NCBI RefSeq assembly: GCF_027922145.1
Contig: NZ_BSFC01000024.1
Location: forward strand, 1 to 64,000
Origin: Novosphingobium resinovorum
GTDB taxonomy: Bacteria; Pseudomonadota; Alphaproteobacteria; Sphingomonadales; Sphingomonadaceae
DNA length: 64,000 nucleotides
Direction of reading: 5' to 3'
Positions 35,168 to 45,860 of this stretch are shown piece after piece. Each line of letters starts with the position of its first letter. Position 1 is the stretch's first letter. The notes under the pieces were generated by a model that saw only the letters and a program-made list of their open reading frames with translations, was not told where the DNA came from and ran no database searches. Position numbers and translations under genes: made by a program.

Positions 35168-36361
35168 TCAGGCCAGTTCGACCGCGATCGCCGTGGCTTC
35201 GCCGCCACCGATGCAGAGGCTGGCGACGCCCTTCTTGAGGCCCTTTTCCTTGAGCGCGTTGATGAGCGTCACGATGATGCGCGTGCCCGAAGCACCGATC
35301 GGATGGCCGAGCGCGGTGGCGCCGCCGTGGATGTTGACCTTGTCATGCGGGATGCCGAGGTCGTGCATCGCGAACATGGCAACGCAGGCGAAGGCTTCGT
35401 TGACTTCGAACAGGTCGACGTCGGCGAGGTTCCAGCCCACCTTCTCGACCAACTTGGTGATTGCGCCGACCGGGGCGGTGGTGAACTTGGCCGGCTCCTG
35501 CGCGTGAGCCTCGACGCCGACGACGGTAGCCACCGGCGTCAGGCCCTTGGCATCGGCCACGCTCTTGCGCGTCAGCACCACGGCGGCCGCGCCGTCCGAG
35601 ATCGAGCTGGAGCTGGCGGCGGTGATCGTGCCGTCCTTGGCGAAGGCGGCGCGCAGGGTGCGGATCTTGTCCGGATTGCCCTTGGGCGGCTGCTCGTCGG
35701 TGTCGACGATGACTTCGCCCTTGCGCGTCTTCACGGTGACGGGGACGATCTCTGCGGCGAAGGCGCCCGAGGTGATCGCTTCCTGCGCGCGGCGCAGCGA
35801 CTCGATCGAGTAATCGTCCTGGTTCTCGCGGGTCAGCTGGTATTCGTCGGCGGTGACTTGCGCGAACGAGCCCATCGAGCCGCCTTCGTAGGCGTCTTCC
35901 AGACCGTCGAGGAACATGTGGTCGTAGATCGTGTCATGACCGGCGCGTGCGCCCGAACGGTGCTTCTTCGAAAGATACGGGGCGTTGGTCATCGATTCCA
36001 TGCCGCCCGCGATCACCACGTCGAGCGAACCGGCGGCCAGTGCCTCGGCGCCCATGATCACGGTCTGCATGCCCGAGCCGCAGACCTTGTTGACGGTGGT
36101 AGCCTGCACCGACTTGGGCAGGCCGGCCTTCAGCGCGGCCTGGCGGGCAGGGGCCTGGCCGAGACCAGCGGGCAGCACGCAGCCCATGTAGATTCGCTCG
36201 ATGTCCTCGCCCGCGACGCCAGCGCGCTCGACGGCGGCCTTCACCGCGGTCGCGCCGAGGTCGGTCGCCGATACGTCCGCCAGCACGCCCTGCAGACCGC
36301 CCATGGGGGTGCGCGCATAAGAGAGGATGACGATCGGGTCGGAAGCCGAAATCTGGGCCAT
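35168..36361 (-). CDS. Acetyl-CoA acetyltransferase (thiolase)
   Basis: A 397-residue thiolase that condenses two acetyl-CoA to acetoacetyl-CoA or runs the reverse reaction. The acyl-accepting Cys is in NKVCGSGMQTV (near residue 90), the catalytic His in HGGATALGHPIGASG (near 350) and the second Cys in SLCIGGGEATAIAVE at the C-terminus. The pattern is that of the biosynthetic/degradative PhaA/AtoB group. The start at 36361 has AAAGG eight bases upstream; a GTG at 36376 and an ATG at 36367 are less likely. No phaB or other PHB genes are adjacent. Confidence 0.94.
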   Translation of the reverse strand: MAQISASDPIVILSYARTPMGGLQGVLADVSATDLGATAVKAAVERAGVAGEDIERIYMGCVLPAGLGQAPARQAALKAGLPKSVQATTVNKVCGSGMQTVIMGAEALAAGSLDVVIAGGMESMTNAPYLSKKHRSGARAGHDTIYDHMFLDGLEDAYEGGSMGSFAQVTADEYQLTRENQDDYSIESLRRAQEAITSGAFAAEIVPVTVKTRKGEVIVDTDEQPPKGNPDKIRTLRAAFAKDGTITAASSSSISDGAAAVVLTRKSVADAKGLTPVATVVGVEAHAQEPAKFTTAPVGAITKLVEKVGWNLADVDLFEVNEAFACVAMFAMHDLGIPHDKVNIHGGATALGHPIGASGTRIIVTLINALKEKGLKKGVASLCIGGGEATAIAVELA

Positions 36362-36780
36362 TGGCATACCTTTCACACTGATGACTGTTCTAGTTGACGA
36401 ATGGGATAATGTTGCGCTGCGTCAATTGCAATGATGCGACAGTACGAGGCGCCTCTACACCGTCCCGCCGGTTTCCTCCGGAGATGGGAAGCTCCGCCCG
36501 ATTGCCAAGATATGTCCGCCGCGTTTCGCGAACAATTCGCAATAAACCGGTTGCACGAAGCGACTTGACGATTGCGTCAGGCGCCTCGGGGTGGGCAAGC
36601 GCCGGGAAACTGCGGGATTGGACACTTTGTCGTGTTGCAATGCAATGCGAATGGCGGATTATTGTGCCGGGATACCCTTGCGAGGCGCGGTGGGCTGGCC
36701 TAAGGACGCGCCAACTTGACGGGCTCACCATGACATATTCGAGTCCGCCAACGTCGCATTCGCGGTAAGAGGCAAGAACA
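36362..36780. other. Divergent regulatory region between the thiolase gene and the nuo operon
   Basis: About 420 bases with no supported gene. It should hold the promoter of the long nuo transcription unit. Candidate elements on the plus strand are a TTGGAC near 36621 with a TGCAAT 17 bases on, and a TTGACG at 36716-36721 without a good -10 box. AAGAGG at about 36768-36773 is the ribosome binding site of nuoA. On the minus strand a TTGACG stands some 70 bases before the thiolase start. None is convincing. Confidence 0.4.
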
Positions 36781-37155
36781 TTGACCGATCTGTCGCAATA
36801 CCTGCCGATCCTCATCTTCCTGGTGATCGCGCTTGGGCTTTCGTCCGTGATCGTGTTCCTTCCGCTGGGCGTTGCCCGGCTGACCGGCACGCACCAGCCC
36901 AGCGCAGACAAGAACAGCGAATATGAGTGCGGCTTCCCCGCCTTCGAAGATCCGCGCAGCCAGTTCGACGTGCGATTCTACCTGGTGGCGATCCTCTTCA
37001 TCATCTTCGACCTCGAAGCTGCCTTCCTGTTCCCCTGGGCCGTGTCGCTCAAGCTGACGGGCTGGGCCGGTTGGACGACGATGATGGTATTCCTGGGCGA
37101 ACTGGCCATCGGCCTCGCCTATGCCTGGAAAAAGGGAGCTTTGGACTGGGAATGA
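36781..37155 (+). CDS. nuoA: NADH-quinone oxidoreductase subunit A
   Basis: Membrane-arm subunit of complex I at the junction with the peripheral arm. The 124-residue protein has three transmembrane helices and the conserved loop [22 protein letters not shown] between the first and second. The start is TTG, supported by AAGAGG eight bases upstream; no ATG is available before the first helix. First gene of the operon. Its stop overlaps the nuoB start by 4 bp. Confidence 0.96.
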   Translation: MTDLSQYLPILIFLVIALGLSSVIVFLPLGVARLTGTHQPSADKNSEYECGFPAFEDPRSQFDVRFYLVAILFIIFDLEAAFLFPWAVSLKLTGWAGWTTMMVFLGELAIGLAYAWKKGALDWE

Positions 37156-37721
37156 GCACGCTCGTTAACTCGGCGGGCCAGCCTCTGGCCCCGATGTCGC
37201 CGGTCGGCGGCGCGATCACCGCGCCCGACCAGTCGTTTTTCAAGGATCTCAATCAGGAAGTGTCCGACAAGGGCTTCTTGGTCACCTCGACCGAGGAACT
37301 GTTCCAGTGGGCCCGTACGGGTTCGCTGTGGTGGATGACTTTCGGCCTCGCGTGCTGCGCGGTCGAGATGATTCACGTCAACATGCCCCGCTACGACATG
37401 GAGCGCTTCGGCGCCGCGCCGCGCGCTTCCCCGCGCCAGTCGGACGTGATGATCGTGGCAGGCACGCTCTGCAACAAGATGGCCCCCGCGCTCCGCAAGG
37501 TCTACGACCAGATGTCGGAGCCGAAGTACGTCATCTCGATGGGCAGCTGCGCCAACGGCGGCGGCTACTATCACTACAGCTACTCGGTGGTGCGCGGCTG
37601 CGACCGCATCGTGCCCGTCGACATCTACGTGCCGGGTTGCCCGCCGACTGCCGAAGCGCTGCTTTATGGCGTGATGCAGTTGCAGCGGAAGATCCGCCGC
37701 GTGGGCACCGTCGAGAGGTAA
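37152..37721 (+). CDS. nuoB: NADH-quinone oxidoreductase subunit B
   Basis: Peripheral-arm subunit that carries cluster N2, the last iron-sulfur centre before quinone. The 189-residue protein has the tandem cysteines in LACCAVEM (near residue 65), then [15 protein letters not shown] and [14 protein letters not shown] for the remaining ligands. The first 40 residues are a variable N-terminal extension. The ATG overlaps the nuoA stop by 4 bp; nuoC starts six bases after its stop. Confidence 0.97.
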   Translation: MSTLVNSAGQPLAPMSPVGGAITAPDQSFFKDLNQEVSDKGFLVTSTEELFQWARTGSLWWMTFGLACCAVEMIHVNMPRYDMERFGAAPRASPRQSDVMIVAGTLCNKMAPALRKVYDQMSEPKYVISMGSCANGGGYYHYSYSVVRGCDRIVPVDIYVPGCPPTAEALLYGVMQLQRKIRRVGTVER

Positions 37722-37727
37722 GGCCAG

Positions 37728-38537
37728 ATGCCCGTTCTGCATTCCGCTCCGAAGATCGCCTCGAACGAGGGCGTCCTCGACGCTCTCGTCGCCGCGCTGG
37801 GCCCCAAGGTCGTCTCCGCGAAGGAGGAGCATGGCGAAATCGTGCTCACTATCGCGCGAGACGAGATCGAGAACGCGCTGCGCATCCTGCGCGACGATCA
37901 CGAATACCAGCAGATGATGGAAATGGCCGGCGTCGATTATCCGTCGCGTCCTGAGCGTTTCGAAGTCGTCTACATGCTGCTTTCGGTCACCAAGAACCAT
38001 CGTATCATGGCGAAGGTGACGGCGGCCGAGCACACCCCGGTCCCGACGATCACCACGCTGTGGCCGAACGCCGGCTGGCTGGAACGCGAAGTGTTCGACA
38101 TGTACGGCGTGATCTTCGCCGGCAACAAGGACTTGCGCCGCATCCTCACCGACTACGGTTTCGAGGGCCACCCGTTCCGCAAGGACTTCCCGCTCACCGG
38201 CTACCAGGAACTGCGCTATTCCGAAGAGGACAAGCGCGTTGTGTACGAGCCGGTCAGCCTCGCGCAGGATCTGCGCCAGTTCGACTTCATGAGCCCGTGG
38301 GAAGGCGCCGACTACATCCTTCCGGGTGACGAGAAGGCGCCTGCGCCTGCCGCTCCGGCTGCGGCTCCGACGCCCAAGGCGACCGAGAGCAAGGCCGACA
38401 CCGGCGCCGGTGAAAAGGCGAACGAAAAGGCTGTCGAAAAGGAATCCGCACCCGCTCCGGCCAAGACCGAAGACGGGAAGGCCCCTGAGGCGCCCAAGGA
38501 AACCGAAAGCCGTCCGGACAAGGGAGACGTCAAGTGA
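37728..38537 (+). CDS. nuoC: NADH-quinone oxidoreductase subunit C with charged C-terminal tail
   Basis: The 30-kDa subunit of the peripheral arm. The conserved core ends with [39 protein letters not shown] and [15 protein letters not shown] within residues 1-197. From about residue 200 to 269 there is a low-complexity tail of Ala, Pro, Lys and Glu that is not part of the usual fold and is absent from typical NuoC of about 200 residues. It is not fused to NuoD, unlike in E. coli. The stop overlaps the nuoD GTG start by 4 bp. Confidence 0.96.
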   Translation: MPVLHSAPKIASNEGVLDALVAALGPKVVSAKEEHGEIVLTIARDEIENALRILRDDHEYQQMMEMAGVDYPSRPERFEVVYMLLSVTKNHRIMAKVTAAEHTPVPTITTLWPNAGWLEREVFDMYGVIFAGNKDLRRILTDYGFEGHPFRKDFPLTGYQELRYSEEDKRVVYEPVSLAQDLRQFDFMSPWEGADYILPGDEKAPAPAAPAAAPTPKATESKADTGAGEKANEKAVEKESAPAPAKTEDGKAPEAPKETESRPDKGDVK

Positions 38538-39745
38538 GCATGCTGCTTGAACAGTCGCCCACCACCGGCGACGAGGTCATCACCAACTACACGATCAACT
38601 TCGGTCCCCAGCATCCGGCGGCCCACGGCGTTCTGCGCATGGTCATGGAACTGGACGGCGAGATCATCGAGCGGATCGATCCGCACGTCGGCCTGCTCCA
38701 TCGCGGCACCGAAAAGCTGATCGAGCACAAGACGTACCTCCAGGCGCTGCCGTACTTCGACCGCCTGGATTACTGCTCGCCGCTCGGCATGGAGCACTCC
38801 TACGTGCTCGCGATCGAGAAGCTGCTGAACCTCGAGGTTCCGCTGCGCGCCCAGTACCTTCGCGTGCTGTTCGCCGAGCTGACCCGCATCTGCAACCACA
38901 TGATGAACATGGGTTCGCACATCATGGACATCGGCGCGATGACGCCGAACCTGTGGCTGTTCGAAATCCGCGAGGATTGCCTCAACTTCTTCGAGCGCGC
39001 CTCGGGCGCCCGCATGCACTCGGCCTGGTTCCGTCCCGGCGGCGTGCATCAGGACGTGCCGCTCAAGCTGCTGACCGACATCGCCGACTGGCTCGACACG
39101 CGCCTGCCGGAACTGTTCGAGGACGCGCTGAGCCTCGTCGCCGACAACCGCATCTTCAAGCAGCGCAACGTCGATATCGCCACGGTGTCGAAGGAAGACG
39201 CGCTGGCATGGGGCTTCTCCGGCCCGATGATCCGCGGTTCGGGCATCGCCTGGGATATCCGCAAGGCGCAGCCCTACGACGTCTATGACCGCATGGACTT
39301 CGAGGTTCCCGTCGGCACCAGCGGCGACTGCTACGACCGCTTCATGTGCCGTGCCGAGGAAGTGCGCCAGTCTGCCCGCATCATGAAGCAGTGCCTGCGC
39401 GAAATGCCCGAAGGTCCGGTGGCTTCCACCGACCGCAAGGTCGTTCCGCCCAAGCGCGCCGAGATGAAGTCCTCGATGGAATCGCTGATCCATCACTTCA
39501 AGCTCTACACCGAAGGCTTCCACGTTCCGGCGGGCGAAGTCTACGTCGCGACCGAAAGCCCCAAGGGCGAATTCGGCGTCTATCTCGTGTCGGACGGCTC
39601 GAACAAGCCGTACCGCTGCAAGATTCGCCCGACCGCGTTCAGCCACCTGCAGGCGATGGACTTCATGTCCAAGGGGCACATGCTGCCGGACGCCACGGCG
39701 ATCCTGGGCGCCATGGACATCGTGTTCGGGGAGTGCGACCGTTGA
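38534..39745 (+). CDS. nuoD: NADH-quinone oxidoreductase subunit D
   Basis: The 49-kDa subunit that forms the quinone-binding site with NuoB. The 403-residue protein has [14 protein letters not shown] near the start, [29 protein letters not shown] and the C-terminal end DIVFGECDR typical of the family. The GTG start overlaps the nuoC stop; an ATG two codons on is possible. A 4-bp overlap (TTGA) joins it to the next small ORF. Confidence 0.97.
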   Translation: MSMLLEQSPTTGDEVITNYTINFGPQHPAAHGVLRMVMELDGEIIERIDPHVGLLHRGTEKLIEHKTYLQALPYFDRLDYCSPLGMEHSYVLAIEKLLNLEVPLRAQYLRVLFAELTRICNHMMNMGSHIMDIGAMTPNLWLFEIREDCLNFFERASGARMHSAWFRPGGVHQDVPLKLLTDIADWLDTRLPELFEDALSLVADNRIFKQRNVDIATVSKEDALAWGFSGPMIRGSGIAWDIRKAQPYDVYDRMDFEVPVGTSGDCYDRFMCRAEEVRQSARIMKQCLREMPEGPVASTDRKVVPPKRAEMKSSMESLIHHFKLYTEGFHVPAGEVYVATESPKGEFGVYLVSDGSNKPYRCKIRPTAFSHLQAMDFMSKGHMLPDATAILGAMDIVFGECDR

Positions 39746-40092
39746 GCAATCTCGACACCGCCAAGGCCATGATCGCGGCCTACAACGCGCAGGACGTCGA
39801 TACGTACGTCTCGTACATGACCGATGAGGCCTGCGAGGCGAACTATCGCGGCGCCGTCGTGCGCGAAGGCAAGGAGGGCACCCGTTCGGGCCTCGCCGCC
39901 GCTTTCGCCAAGTGGCCGCAGAACAAGGCCGAGATCGTCGAAGCCTCGCAGATCGGCGCTTACGTGCTGATGCGCGAGCACGTGACGCGCGGCCCTGCGA
40001 GCGACGGTTCGGAACTCGTGGACCCGTTCGACGTGATCGCGGTCTACAGCTTCGAAGGCGACAAGTGTTCGCGCGTCGAATTCATTCGTTGA
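39742..40092 (+). CDS. SnoaL/NTF2-like protein inside the nuo operon
   Basis: A 116-residue protein of the NTF2-like fold (SnoaL type): [24 protein letters not shown] at the start, then [18 protein letters not shown] and a C-terminal strand [19 protein letters not shown]. The likely start is TTG at 39742, which overlaps the nuoD stop by 4 bp; an ATG at 39769 would shorten it by nine residues. This is not one of the 14 complex I subunits. Its tight coupling suggests an assembly or accessory role, but that is inference. Active-site function cannot be assigned. Confidence 0.8.
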   Translation: MSNLDTAKAMIAAYNAQDVDTYVSYMTDEACEANYRGAVVREGKEGTRSGLAAAFAKWPQNKAEIVEASQIGAYVLMREHVTRGPASDGSELVDPFDVIAVYSFEGDKCSRVEFIR

Positions 40093-40114
40093 TGATCGCA
40101 AAGGGGTGGGACCT

Positions 40115-40318
40115 GTGACGAAGTTCAACACTGTAGAAATGATCCGTATCTGGGCGACCCTCACGGGTCTGTTCCTCGTCGGGCTCTACTTCGTCGTTCT
40201 TTGGCTCGGGATCGCTCCCTCGCCGATGATCGCCATGCTGGCGACTGCCATCGGCGGCTTCGAGATTTTCTTTTTCGGCCAGGATCAGTGGCTGAAGCGC
40301 AGAGGTAAGCATGGCTGA
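40115..40318 (+). CDS. Small two-helix membrane protein inside the nuo operon
   Basis: A 67-residue protein with two hydrophobic helices (about residues 8-28 and 31-51) and a basic end ([10 protein letters not shown]). The start is taken as GTG at 40115, with AGGGG eight bases upstream; a GTG at 40106 is an alternative. The stop overlaps the nuoE ATG by 8 bp. It is not a known complex I subunit; an accessory or assembly role is guessed from its position only. Confidence 0.75.
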   Translation: MTKFNTVEMIRIWATLTGLFLVGLYFVVLWLGIAPSPMIAMLATAIGGFEIFFFGQDQWLKRRGKHG

Positions 40319-40979
40319 CCGCTATATCGAACCCGATACGCCCGAATTGCGGGCCCGTTGGGGTAATTTTGCCTGGACCGAGGCGAACGCCGCCAAGGCC
40401 AAGGACATCGTCGCGCGCTATCCCGAAGGGCGCCAGCGCTCGGCGGTGATGCCGCTGCTCGACCTTGCCCAGCGCCAGGTCGGTGCCGAAGAGAACACGC
40501 AGGGCTGGCTGCCGATCCCGGTGATGGAATACATCGCCGAGTACCTCGCCATGCCGGTCATCCGCGTGGTCGAGGTCGCCTCGTTCTACACGATGTACAA
40601 CATCGCGCCGATCGGTCGTTTCCACGTTCAGGTCTGCGGCACCACCCCGTGCATGCTGCGCGGTTCGGACGATCTGCTGGCGACCTGCAAGTCGCGCGGC
40701 ATGAAGAAGGGCCACATCTCGGCCGACGGCCTCTGGTCGTTCACCGAGGTCGAGTGCATGGGCAACTGCGCCTCGGCCCCGATGGTCCAGATCAACGACG
40801 ACAATTACGAGGACCTGACCTCGGACCGCCTGAACGCCGTGCTCGACGCACTGGCGCGCGGCGAGACGCCGAAGGCAGGCACGCAGGACCCGGCACGTCA
40901 CACCGTGGAACCGGTGGGCGAGCCGACCAACCTCGTCGCCATGATGACCGAAAACCATGACTATCGGAGCGAGTGGTAA
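40311..40979 (+). CDS. nuoE: NADH-quinone oxidoreductase subunit E
   Basis: The 24-kDa subunit, holding the N1a [2Fe-2S] cluster in the NADH module. The 222-residue protein has the four ligands in [15 protein letters not shown] and [12 protein letters not shown]. The N-terminal helical part includes [13 protein letters not shown]. The last 40 residues after the iron-sulfur fold form a variable tail. Its TAA shares one base with the nuoF ATG. Confidence 0.97.
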   Translation: MADRYIEPDTPELRARWGNFAWTEANAAKAKDIVARYPEGRQRSAVMPLLDLAQRQVGAEENTQGWLPIPVMEYIAEYLAMPVIRVVEVASFYTMYNIAPIGRFHVQVCGTTPCMLRGSDDLLATCKSRGMKKGHISADGLWSFTEVECMGNCASAPMVQINDDNYEDLTSDRLNAVLDALARGETPKAGTQDPARHTVEPVGEPTNLVAMMTENHDYRSEW

Positions 40980-42289
40980 TGGCTCTCCTCGATAAGGATC
41001 GCATCTTCACCAACCTCTACGGCTTCCAGCCGTGGAACCTGAAGGAAGCGCAGGCGCGCGGCGCCTGGGACAACACCAAGGACCTGATCGCGCGCGGCCG
41101 TGACGCCATCATCGACGAGATGAAGGCTTCGGGTCTGCGCGGGCGCGGCGGTGCGGGCTTCCCCACCGGCATGAAGTGGTCCTTCATGCCCAAGCAGCCG
41201 CCGCTCGACCAGAACGGCAACCCCAAGCCCAGTTTCCTCGTGATCAACGCGGACGAATCCGAGCCGGGTTCGTGCAAGGACCGCGAGATCATGCGCCACG
41301 ATCCGCACCTTCTGTTCGAAGGCGCTCTGGTGGCCGGTTTCGCGATGGGCGCGCGCGCGGCCTACATCTACATCCGCGGCGAATACATCCGCGAGGCCGA
41401 AGTGCTCTTCGCCGCGCGTGAGGAAGCCTATGCGGCGGGCCTGCTGGGCAAGAACGCGGCGGGTTCGGGCTACGACTTCGACGTCTTCGTCCATCGCGGC
41501 GCAGGCGCTTACATCTGCGGCGAAGAAACCGCGATGATCGAGAGCCTCGAAGGCAAGAAGGGCCAGCCCCGCCTGAAGCCGCCGTTCCCGGCCGGCGCGG
41601 GCCTCTACGGCTGCCCGACCACGGTGAACAACGTGGAATCGATCGCGGTTGCGCCCACCATCCTGCGTCGCGGCGCTTCGTGGTTCTCCTCCTTCGGGCG
41701 TGAGAACAACAAGGGCACCAAGCTCTTCCAGATCAGCGGGCACGTGAACCGTCCCTGCGTGGTCGAGGAAGAGATGTCGATCCCGTTCAGCGAACTGATC
41801 GAGCGTCATTGCGGCGGCATTCGCGGCGGCCGCGACAACCTGCTGGCGGTGATCCCCGGCGGTTCGTCGGTGCCGCTGGTGCCGTCCGCCGACATCTGGG
41901 ACGCGCCGATGGACTTCGACGGCCTAAAGGCGGTTGGCTCGGGCCTCGGCACTGCCGCCGTCATCGTCATGGACAAGTCCACCGACATCGTCCGCGCTAT
42001 TTCGCGCCTCTCGTACTTCTACAAGCATGAAAGCTGCGGCCAGTGCACCCCGTGCCGTGAAGGCACGGGCTGGATGTGGCGCGTGATGGAACGCCTGCGC
42101 ACCGGCGACGCGCATGTCGAGGAAATCGACATGCTCCAGCAGGTCACCAAGCAGGTCGAAGGCCACACCATCTGCGCGCTCGGTGACGCAGCCGCGTGGC
42201 CGATCCAGGGCCTCATCAAGCACTTCCGTCCCGAGATCGAGCGCCGCATCGAAGCGCGCCACGGCTCGCTGCAAGAGGCTGCAGAATAA
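40979..42289 (+). CDS. nuoF: NADH-quinone oxidoreductase subunit F
   Basis: The 51-kDa subunit that oxidises NADH. The 436-residue protein has the FMN/NADH site [16 protein letters not shown], the ADEx segment [29 protein letters not shown], and the N3 [4Fe-4S] ligands in [15 protein letters not shown] with the fourth Cys in [12 protein letters not shown]. The ATG at 40979 overlaps the nuoE stop; a GTG at 40973 is less likely. The stop shares one base with nuoG. Confidence 0.97.
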   Translation: MALLDKDRIFTNLYGFQPWNLKEAQARGAWDNTKDLIARGRDAIIDEMKASGLRGRGGAGFPTGMKWSFMPKQPPLDQNGNPKPSFLVINADESEPGSCKDREIMRHDPHLLFEGALVAGFAMGARAAYIYIRGEYIREAEVLFAAREEAYAAGLLGKNAAGSGYDFDVFVHRGAGAYICGEETAMIESLEGKKGQPRLKPPFPAGAGLYGCPTTVNNVESIAVAPTILRRGASWFSSFGRENNKGTKLFQISGHVNRPCVVEEEMSIPFSELIERHCGGIRGGRDNLLAVIPGGSSVPLVPSADIWDAPMDFDGLKAVGSGLGTAAVIVMDKSTDIVRAISRLSYFYKHESCGQCTPCREGTGWMWRVMERLRTGDAHVEEIDMLQQVTKQVEGHTICALGDAAAWPIQGLIKHFRPEIERRIEARHGSLQEAAE

Positions 42290-44307
42290 TGCCTAAGGTA
42301 AAAGTAGACGGCGTCGAGATCGAGGTTCCTGCAGGCGCCACCGTGCTGCAGGCCGCCGAACTCGCCGGCAAGGAAATCCCGCGCTTCTGCTATCACGAGC
42401 GCCTGAGCATTGCCGGCAACTGCCGCATGTGCCTGGTTGAAGTGAAGCCCGGACCGCCCAAGCCGCAGGCAAGCTGCGCGCTTCCCGCCACCGAAGGCCA
42501 GGAGATCCGCACGGATTCCGAAATGGTCAAGAAGGCGCGGGAAGGGGTGATGGAATTCCTTCTCATCAATCACCCGCTCGATTGCCCGATCTGCGATCAG
42601 GGCGGCGAGTGCGACCTGCAGGACCAGTCGGTCGCCTACGGTCGCGGCGGTTCGCGGTATCACGAGCACAAGCGCGCGGTAACCGAGAAGTACATGGGCC
42701 CGCTCATCAAGACCACGATGACGCGCTGCATCCACTGCACCCGCTGCGTGCGCTTCTCGGAAGAGATCGCCGGCGTGGACGAGATCGGCGCGCTCTATCG
42801 CGGCGAGACGATGCAGATCACGACCTATCTGGAGAAGGCCGCGCATCACGAGATGTCGGCCAACGTGATCGACCTGTGCCCGGTCGGCGCGCTCACCAGC
42901 CGTCCTTATGCGTTCGAAGCGCGTCCCTGGGAGCTGAAGAAGACGCTCTCGATCGACGTCTCCGACGCGACCGGCGCCAACATCCGCATCGACGCGCGTG
43001 GCCGCGAAGTGCTCCGCGCACTTCCGCGCAACAACGACGACGTGAACGAGGAATGGCTGAGCGACAAGGCGCGCTTCCAGGTCGACGGCCTGACCAAGCG
43101 CCGCCTCGACAAGCCGTTCCTGCGCCGTGACGGCAAGCTGGTCCAGGCCACCTGGAACGAGGCCTTCGCCGCTCTGTCGACCCTGAACCCCGGCGCCTCG
43201 ATTGCGGCTGTCGCGGGCGACATGGTCGATTGCGAGACGATGTTTGCCGCCAAGGCACTCGTCGGTGCGCTCGGCTCGAGCCTGCTCGAAGGCCGCCAGA
43301 CCGGCATGGACTACGACACGTCGAGCCTGGCCGCCGTCAACTTCAACACCACCTTCAACGACATCGAGACGGCTGACGCCATCCTGATCGTCGGCTCGAT
43401 GGTTCGCTGGGAAGCGCCGACGGTCAATGTCCGTCTGCGCAAGGCCGTGAAGCGCGGCGCCAAGGTGTTCCTCATCGGTCCGGAGTGGGAAACCACCTTC
43501 GGCGGCGAGTTCCTCGGCGAAGACCTCTCGCTGATCGGCAACCTGCCGGGCCACGTCGCGGACACCCTTTCGGGCGCCAAGCGTCCGGCGGTGATCCTGG
43601 GCGGCGCGGCTCTTGGCCGTGGCGGTCTGGAAGCCGGCCTTGCCCTGGCAGGCCAGCTCAACCTCGTCCGCACGCTGGAAGACGGCACCGCCTGGAACGG
43701 TTTCAACGTCCTGCACATGGCGGCTTCGCGCATGGGCGGCCTGATGCTCGGCTACGCGCAGAAGGGCGGCATCGCCGACCTCGCCGCCGCCAAGCCCAAG
43801 GTGCTGATCTCGCTCGGCGCCGACGAAGTGGACTATACGAAGTTCGCGGACTCGATGATCGTCTACATCGGCCACCACGGTGACAAGGCGGCCCACGCTG
43901 CCGATGTGATCCTGCCCGCCTCGGCCTACACCGAGAAGGCCGGCACTTACGTCAACACCGAAGGCCGCGTGCAGTTCGCCGACAAGGCCGTCTTCGCGCC
44001 CGGCGACGCGCGTGAGGACTGGACGATCCTGCGCGCGCTGGCCGATGCCTTCGGCGTTTCGGTCGGCTTCGACAGCTTCGATCAGCTTCGCGCTGCCATG
44101 GTCGCCTCGGTCCCGGCGCTCGGCGTCGAGGGTCTGGCGGACTACGGCGCGGCTCTGCCCGCGGGCGGTGGTTCGGCTTCGGGCGCGATCGCTTATCCGA
44201 TCAAGGACTTCTACATGACCAACCCGATCGCGCGCGCCAGCGCGACGATGCAGCGTTGCTCGGCCGAGCTGCTGCACGGTGAAGAGTTCGCGGAGGCCGC
44301 GGAATGA
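42289..44307 (+). CDS. nuoG: NADH-quinone oxidoreductase subunit G
   Basis: The 75-kDa subunit that wires electrons from the NADH module. The 672-residue protein has the N-terminal [2Fe-2S] ligands ([19 protein letters not shown] and the later ASCA), the His-Cys3 cluster in [17 protein letters not shown], and the [4Fe-4S] ligands in [10 protein letters not shown] and DLCPVGAL. The C-terminal part is a molybdopterin-oxidoreductase-like domain without a functional cofactor site, as in the family. It is the short alphaproteobacterial/mitochondrial form without the extra N7 cluster insertion. Confidence 0.97.
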   Translation: MPKVKVDGVEIEVPAGATVLQAAELAGKEIPRFCYHERLSIAGNCRMCLVEVKPGPPKPQASCALPATEGQEIRTDSEMVKKAREGVMEFLLINHPLDCPICDQGGECDLQDQSVAYGRGGSRYHEHKRAVTEKYMGPLIKTTMTRCIHCTRCVRFSEEIAGVDEIGALYRGETMQITTYLEKAAHHEMSANVIDLCPVGALTSRPYAFEARPWELKKTLSIDVSDATGANIRIDARGREVLRALPRNNDDVNEEWLSDKARFQVDGLTKRRLDKPFLRRDGKLVQATWNEAFAALSTLNPGASIAAVAGDMVDCETMFAAKALVGALGSSLLEGRQTGMDYDTSSLAAVNFNTTFNDIETADAILIVGSMVRWEAPTVNVRLRKAVKRGAKVFLIGPEWETTFGGEFLGEDLSLIGNLPGHVADTLSGAKRPAVILGGAALGRGGLEAGLALAGQLNLVRTLEDGTAWNGFNVLHMAASRMGGLMLGYAQKGGIADLAAAKPKVLISLGADEVDYTKFADSMIVYIGHHGDKAAHAADVILPASAYTEKAGTYVNTEGRVQFADKAVFAPGDAREDWTILRALADAFGVSVGFDSFDQLRAAMVASVPALGVEGLADYGAALPAGGGSASGAIAYPIKDFYMTNPIARASATMQRCSAELLHGEEFAEAAE

Positions 44308-45350
44308 CTTCGTTCTTCCAGTCCCTCGGGATGCCCTTCGAAGGGGCATGGCTCCTCTCCACCATCTGCGGCATCCTGTTGATCGCGCTGCCGCTGATGC
44401 TGGCCGTCGCGATGATCATCTACGTCGACCGCAAGATCTGGGCTGCCATGGCGCTGCGCCGTGGTCCCAACGTCGTCGGTCCGTTCGGTCTGCTGCAGTC
44501 CTTCGCGGACGGCCTGAAGGTCTTCCTTCAGGAAACCATCATCCCCTCGGCTGCGAACAAGGGCATCTTCCTGATCGCGCCGGTCGTCACCTTTACCGTG
44601 GCGCTGATGGCCTGGGCGGTGATCCCGTTCAATTCGAACGCGATCTTGGCCAACATCAACATCGGCCTGCTCTACGTCCTCGCGATCAGCTCGCTGGGCG
44701 TCTACGGCACGATCATGGCGGGCTGGGCTTCGAACTCGAAGTACCCGTTCTTCTCGGCGATGCGCGCCTCGGCGCAGATGATTTCCTACGAAGTCTCGAT
44801 CGGTTTCATCCTGATCTGCGTCGTCCTGTGGGCCGGTACGTTCAACATGAACGGCATCGTCCTGGCGCAGAAGGGCCACGTTTTCGGCATCATCAACGGC
44901 TTCGTCGCGAACCCGCTGCTGTTCCCGATGTGGGTGATGTTCCTGGTGTCGAGCCTTGCGGAAACGCAGCGTGCGCCGTTCGATCTTACCGAAGCGGAAT
45001 CCGAACTCGTCGCCGGTTACCAGACCGAATATTCGTCGATGGCCTTCGCCGCCTACTGGCTGGGTGAATATGCCAACGTGCTCCTGATGTGCGCGCTCAA
45101 CGCGACGCTGTTCTGGGGTGGCTGGCTGCCGCCGCTCGATATTCCGGTGCTCTACCTGATCCCGGGCTTCGTGTGGTTCCTGCTCAAGATCTTCTTCTTC
45201 TTCTTCGTGTTCAGCTGGGTCAAGGCGACGGTGCCCCGTTACCGTTACGACCAGCTGATGCGCCTGGGCTGGAAGGTCTTCCTCCCCGTTTCGCTCGCTT
45301 TCGTTGTGATCGTCAGCGGCTACCTCATGGCTACCGGACACTTCGCATGA
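44304..45350 (+). CDS. nuoH: NADH-quinone oxidoreductase subunit H
   Basis: Membrane subunit that, with NuoB and NuoD, forms the quinone chamber and couples it to the proton channels. The 348-residue protein has eight helices and the conserved cytoplasmic loops [53 protein letters not shown] and [13 protein letters not shown]. The ATG overlaps the nuoG stop by 4 bp and its stop overlaps nuoI in the same way. Confidence 0.97.
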   Translation: MTSFFQSLGMPFEGAWLLSTICGILLIALPLMLAVAMIIYVDRKIWAAMALRRGPNVVGPFGLLQSFADGLKVFLQETIIPSAANKGIFLIAPVVTFTVALMAWAVIPFNSNAILANINIGLLYVLAISSLGVYGTIMAGWASNSKYPFFSAMRASAQMISYEVSIGFILICVVLWAGTFNMNGIVLAQKGHVFGIINGFVANPLLFPMWVMFLVSSLAETQRAPFDLTEAESELVAGYQTEYSSMAFAAYWLGEYANVLLMCALNATLFWGGWLPPLDIPVLYLIPGFVWFLLKIFFFFFVFSWVKATVPRYRYDQLMRLGWKVFLPVSLAFVVIVSGYLMATGHFA

Positions 45351-45832
45351 CCGTCGCATACCTCATAAAGAGCTTCACGCTCTGGGAGTTCGTGAAGGCG
45401 CACTGGCTGACCTTGAAGTATTTCTTCAAGCCCAAGGCGACGATCAACTACCCGTTCGAGAAGAACCCGCTTTCGCCCCGCTTCCGCGGCGAGCACGCCC
45501 TGCGCCGTTATCCCAACGGCGAGGAACGCTGCATCGCCTGCAAGCTGTGCGAAGCGATCTGTCCGGCGCAGGCGATCACCATTGAGGCGGCGCCGCGAGT
45601 GGACGGTTCGCGCCGCACCACGCGCTACGACATCGACATGACCAAGTGCATCTACTGCGGCTTCTGCCAGGAAGCTTGCCCGGTCGATGCCATCGTCGAA
45701 GGGCCGAACTTCGAATACGCGACCGAAACGCGCGAAGAACTGCTTTACGACAAGGCCAAGCTGCTGGCGAACGGGGACAAGTGGGAGCGTGCTATCGCCG
45801 CGAACCTTGAAGCCGACGCGCCGTACCGTTAA
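45347..45832 (+). CDS. nuoI: NADH-quinone oxidoreductase subunit I
   Basis: The TYKY subunit, carrying two [4Fe-4S] clusters (N6a and N6b). The 161-residue protein has the two ferredoxin-type motifs [15 protein letters not shown] and [15 protein letters not shown], and the preceding conserved loop [17 protein letters not shown]. Its N-terminal amphipathic helix sits on the membrane. ATGA overlap with nuoH; nuoJ starts 28 bases after its stop. Confidence 0.98.
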   Translation: MTVAYLIKSFTLWEFVKAHWLTLKYFFKPKATINYPFEKNPLSPRFRGEHALRRYPNGEERCIACKLCEAICPAQAITIEAAPRVDGSRRTTRYDIDMTKCIYCGFCQEACPVDAIVEGPNFEYATETREELLYDKAKLLANGDKWERAIAANLEADAPYR

Positions 45833-45860
45833 CCGGCGCGCGCAAGGAAACGGGCTTCCC

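Noticed and set aside
36394..36768. A 124-residue plus-strand ORF in the nuo upstream region
   Set aside because: No family likeness, no ribosome binding site, and codon positions lack the strong third-position GC seen in real genes here; the region is better read as regulatory.
42019..44349. A 776-residue open frame on the minus strand opposite nuoG
   Set aside because: It is the antisense shadow of nuoG in high-GC DNA: low-complexity Arg/Ala/Gly/His composition, no family motif, while the plus strand has a full set of NuoG cysteine ligands.
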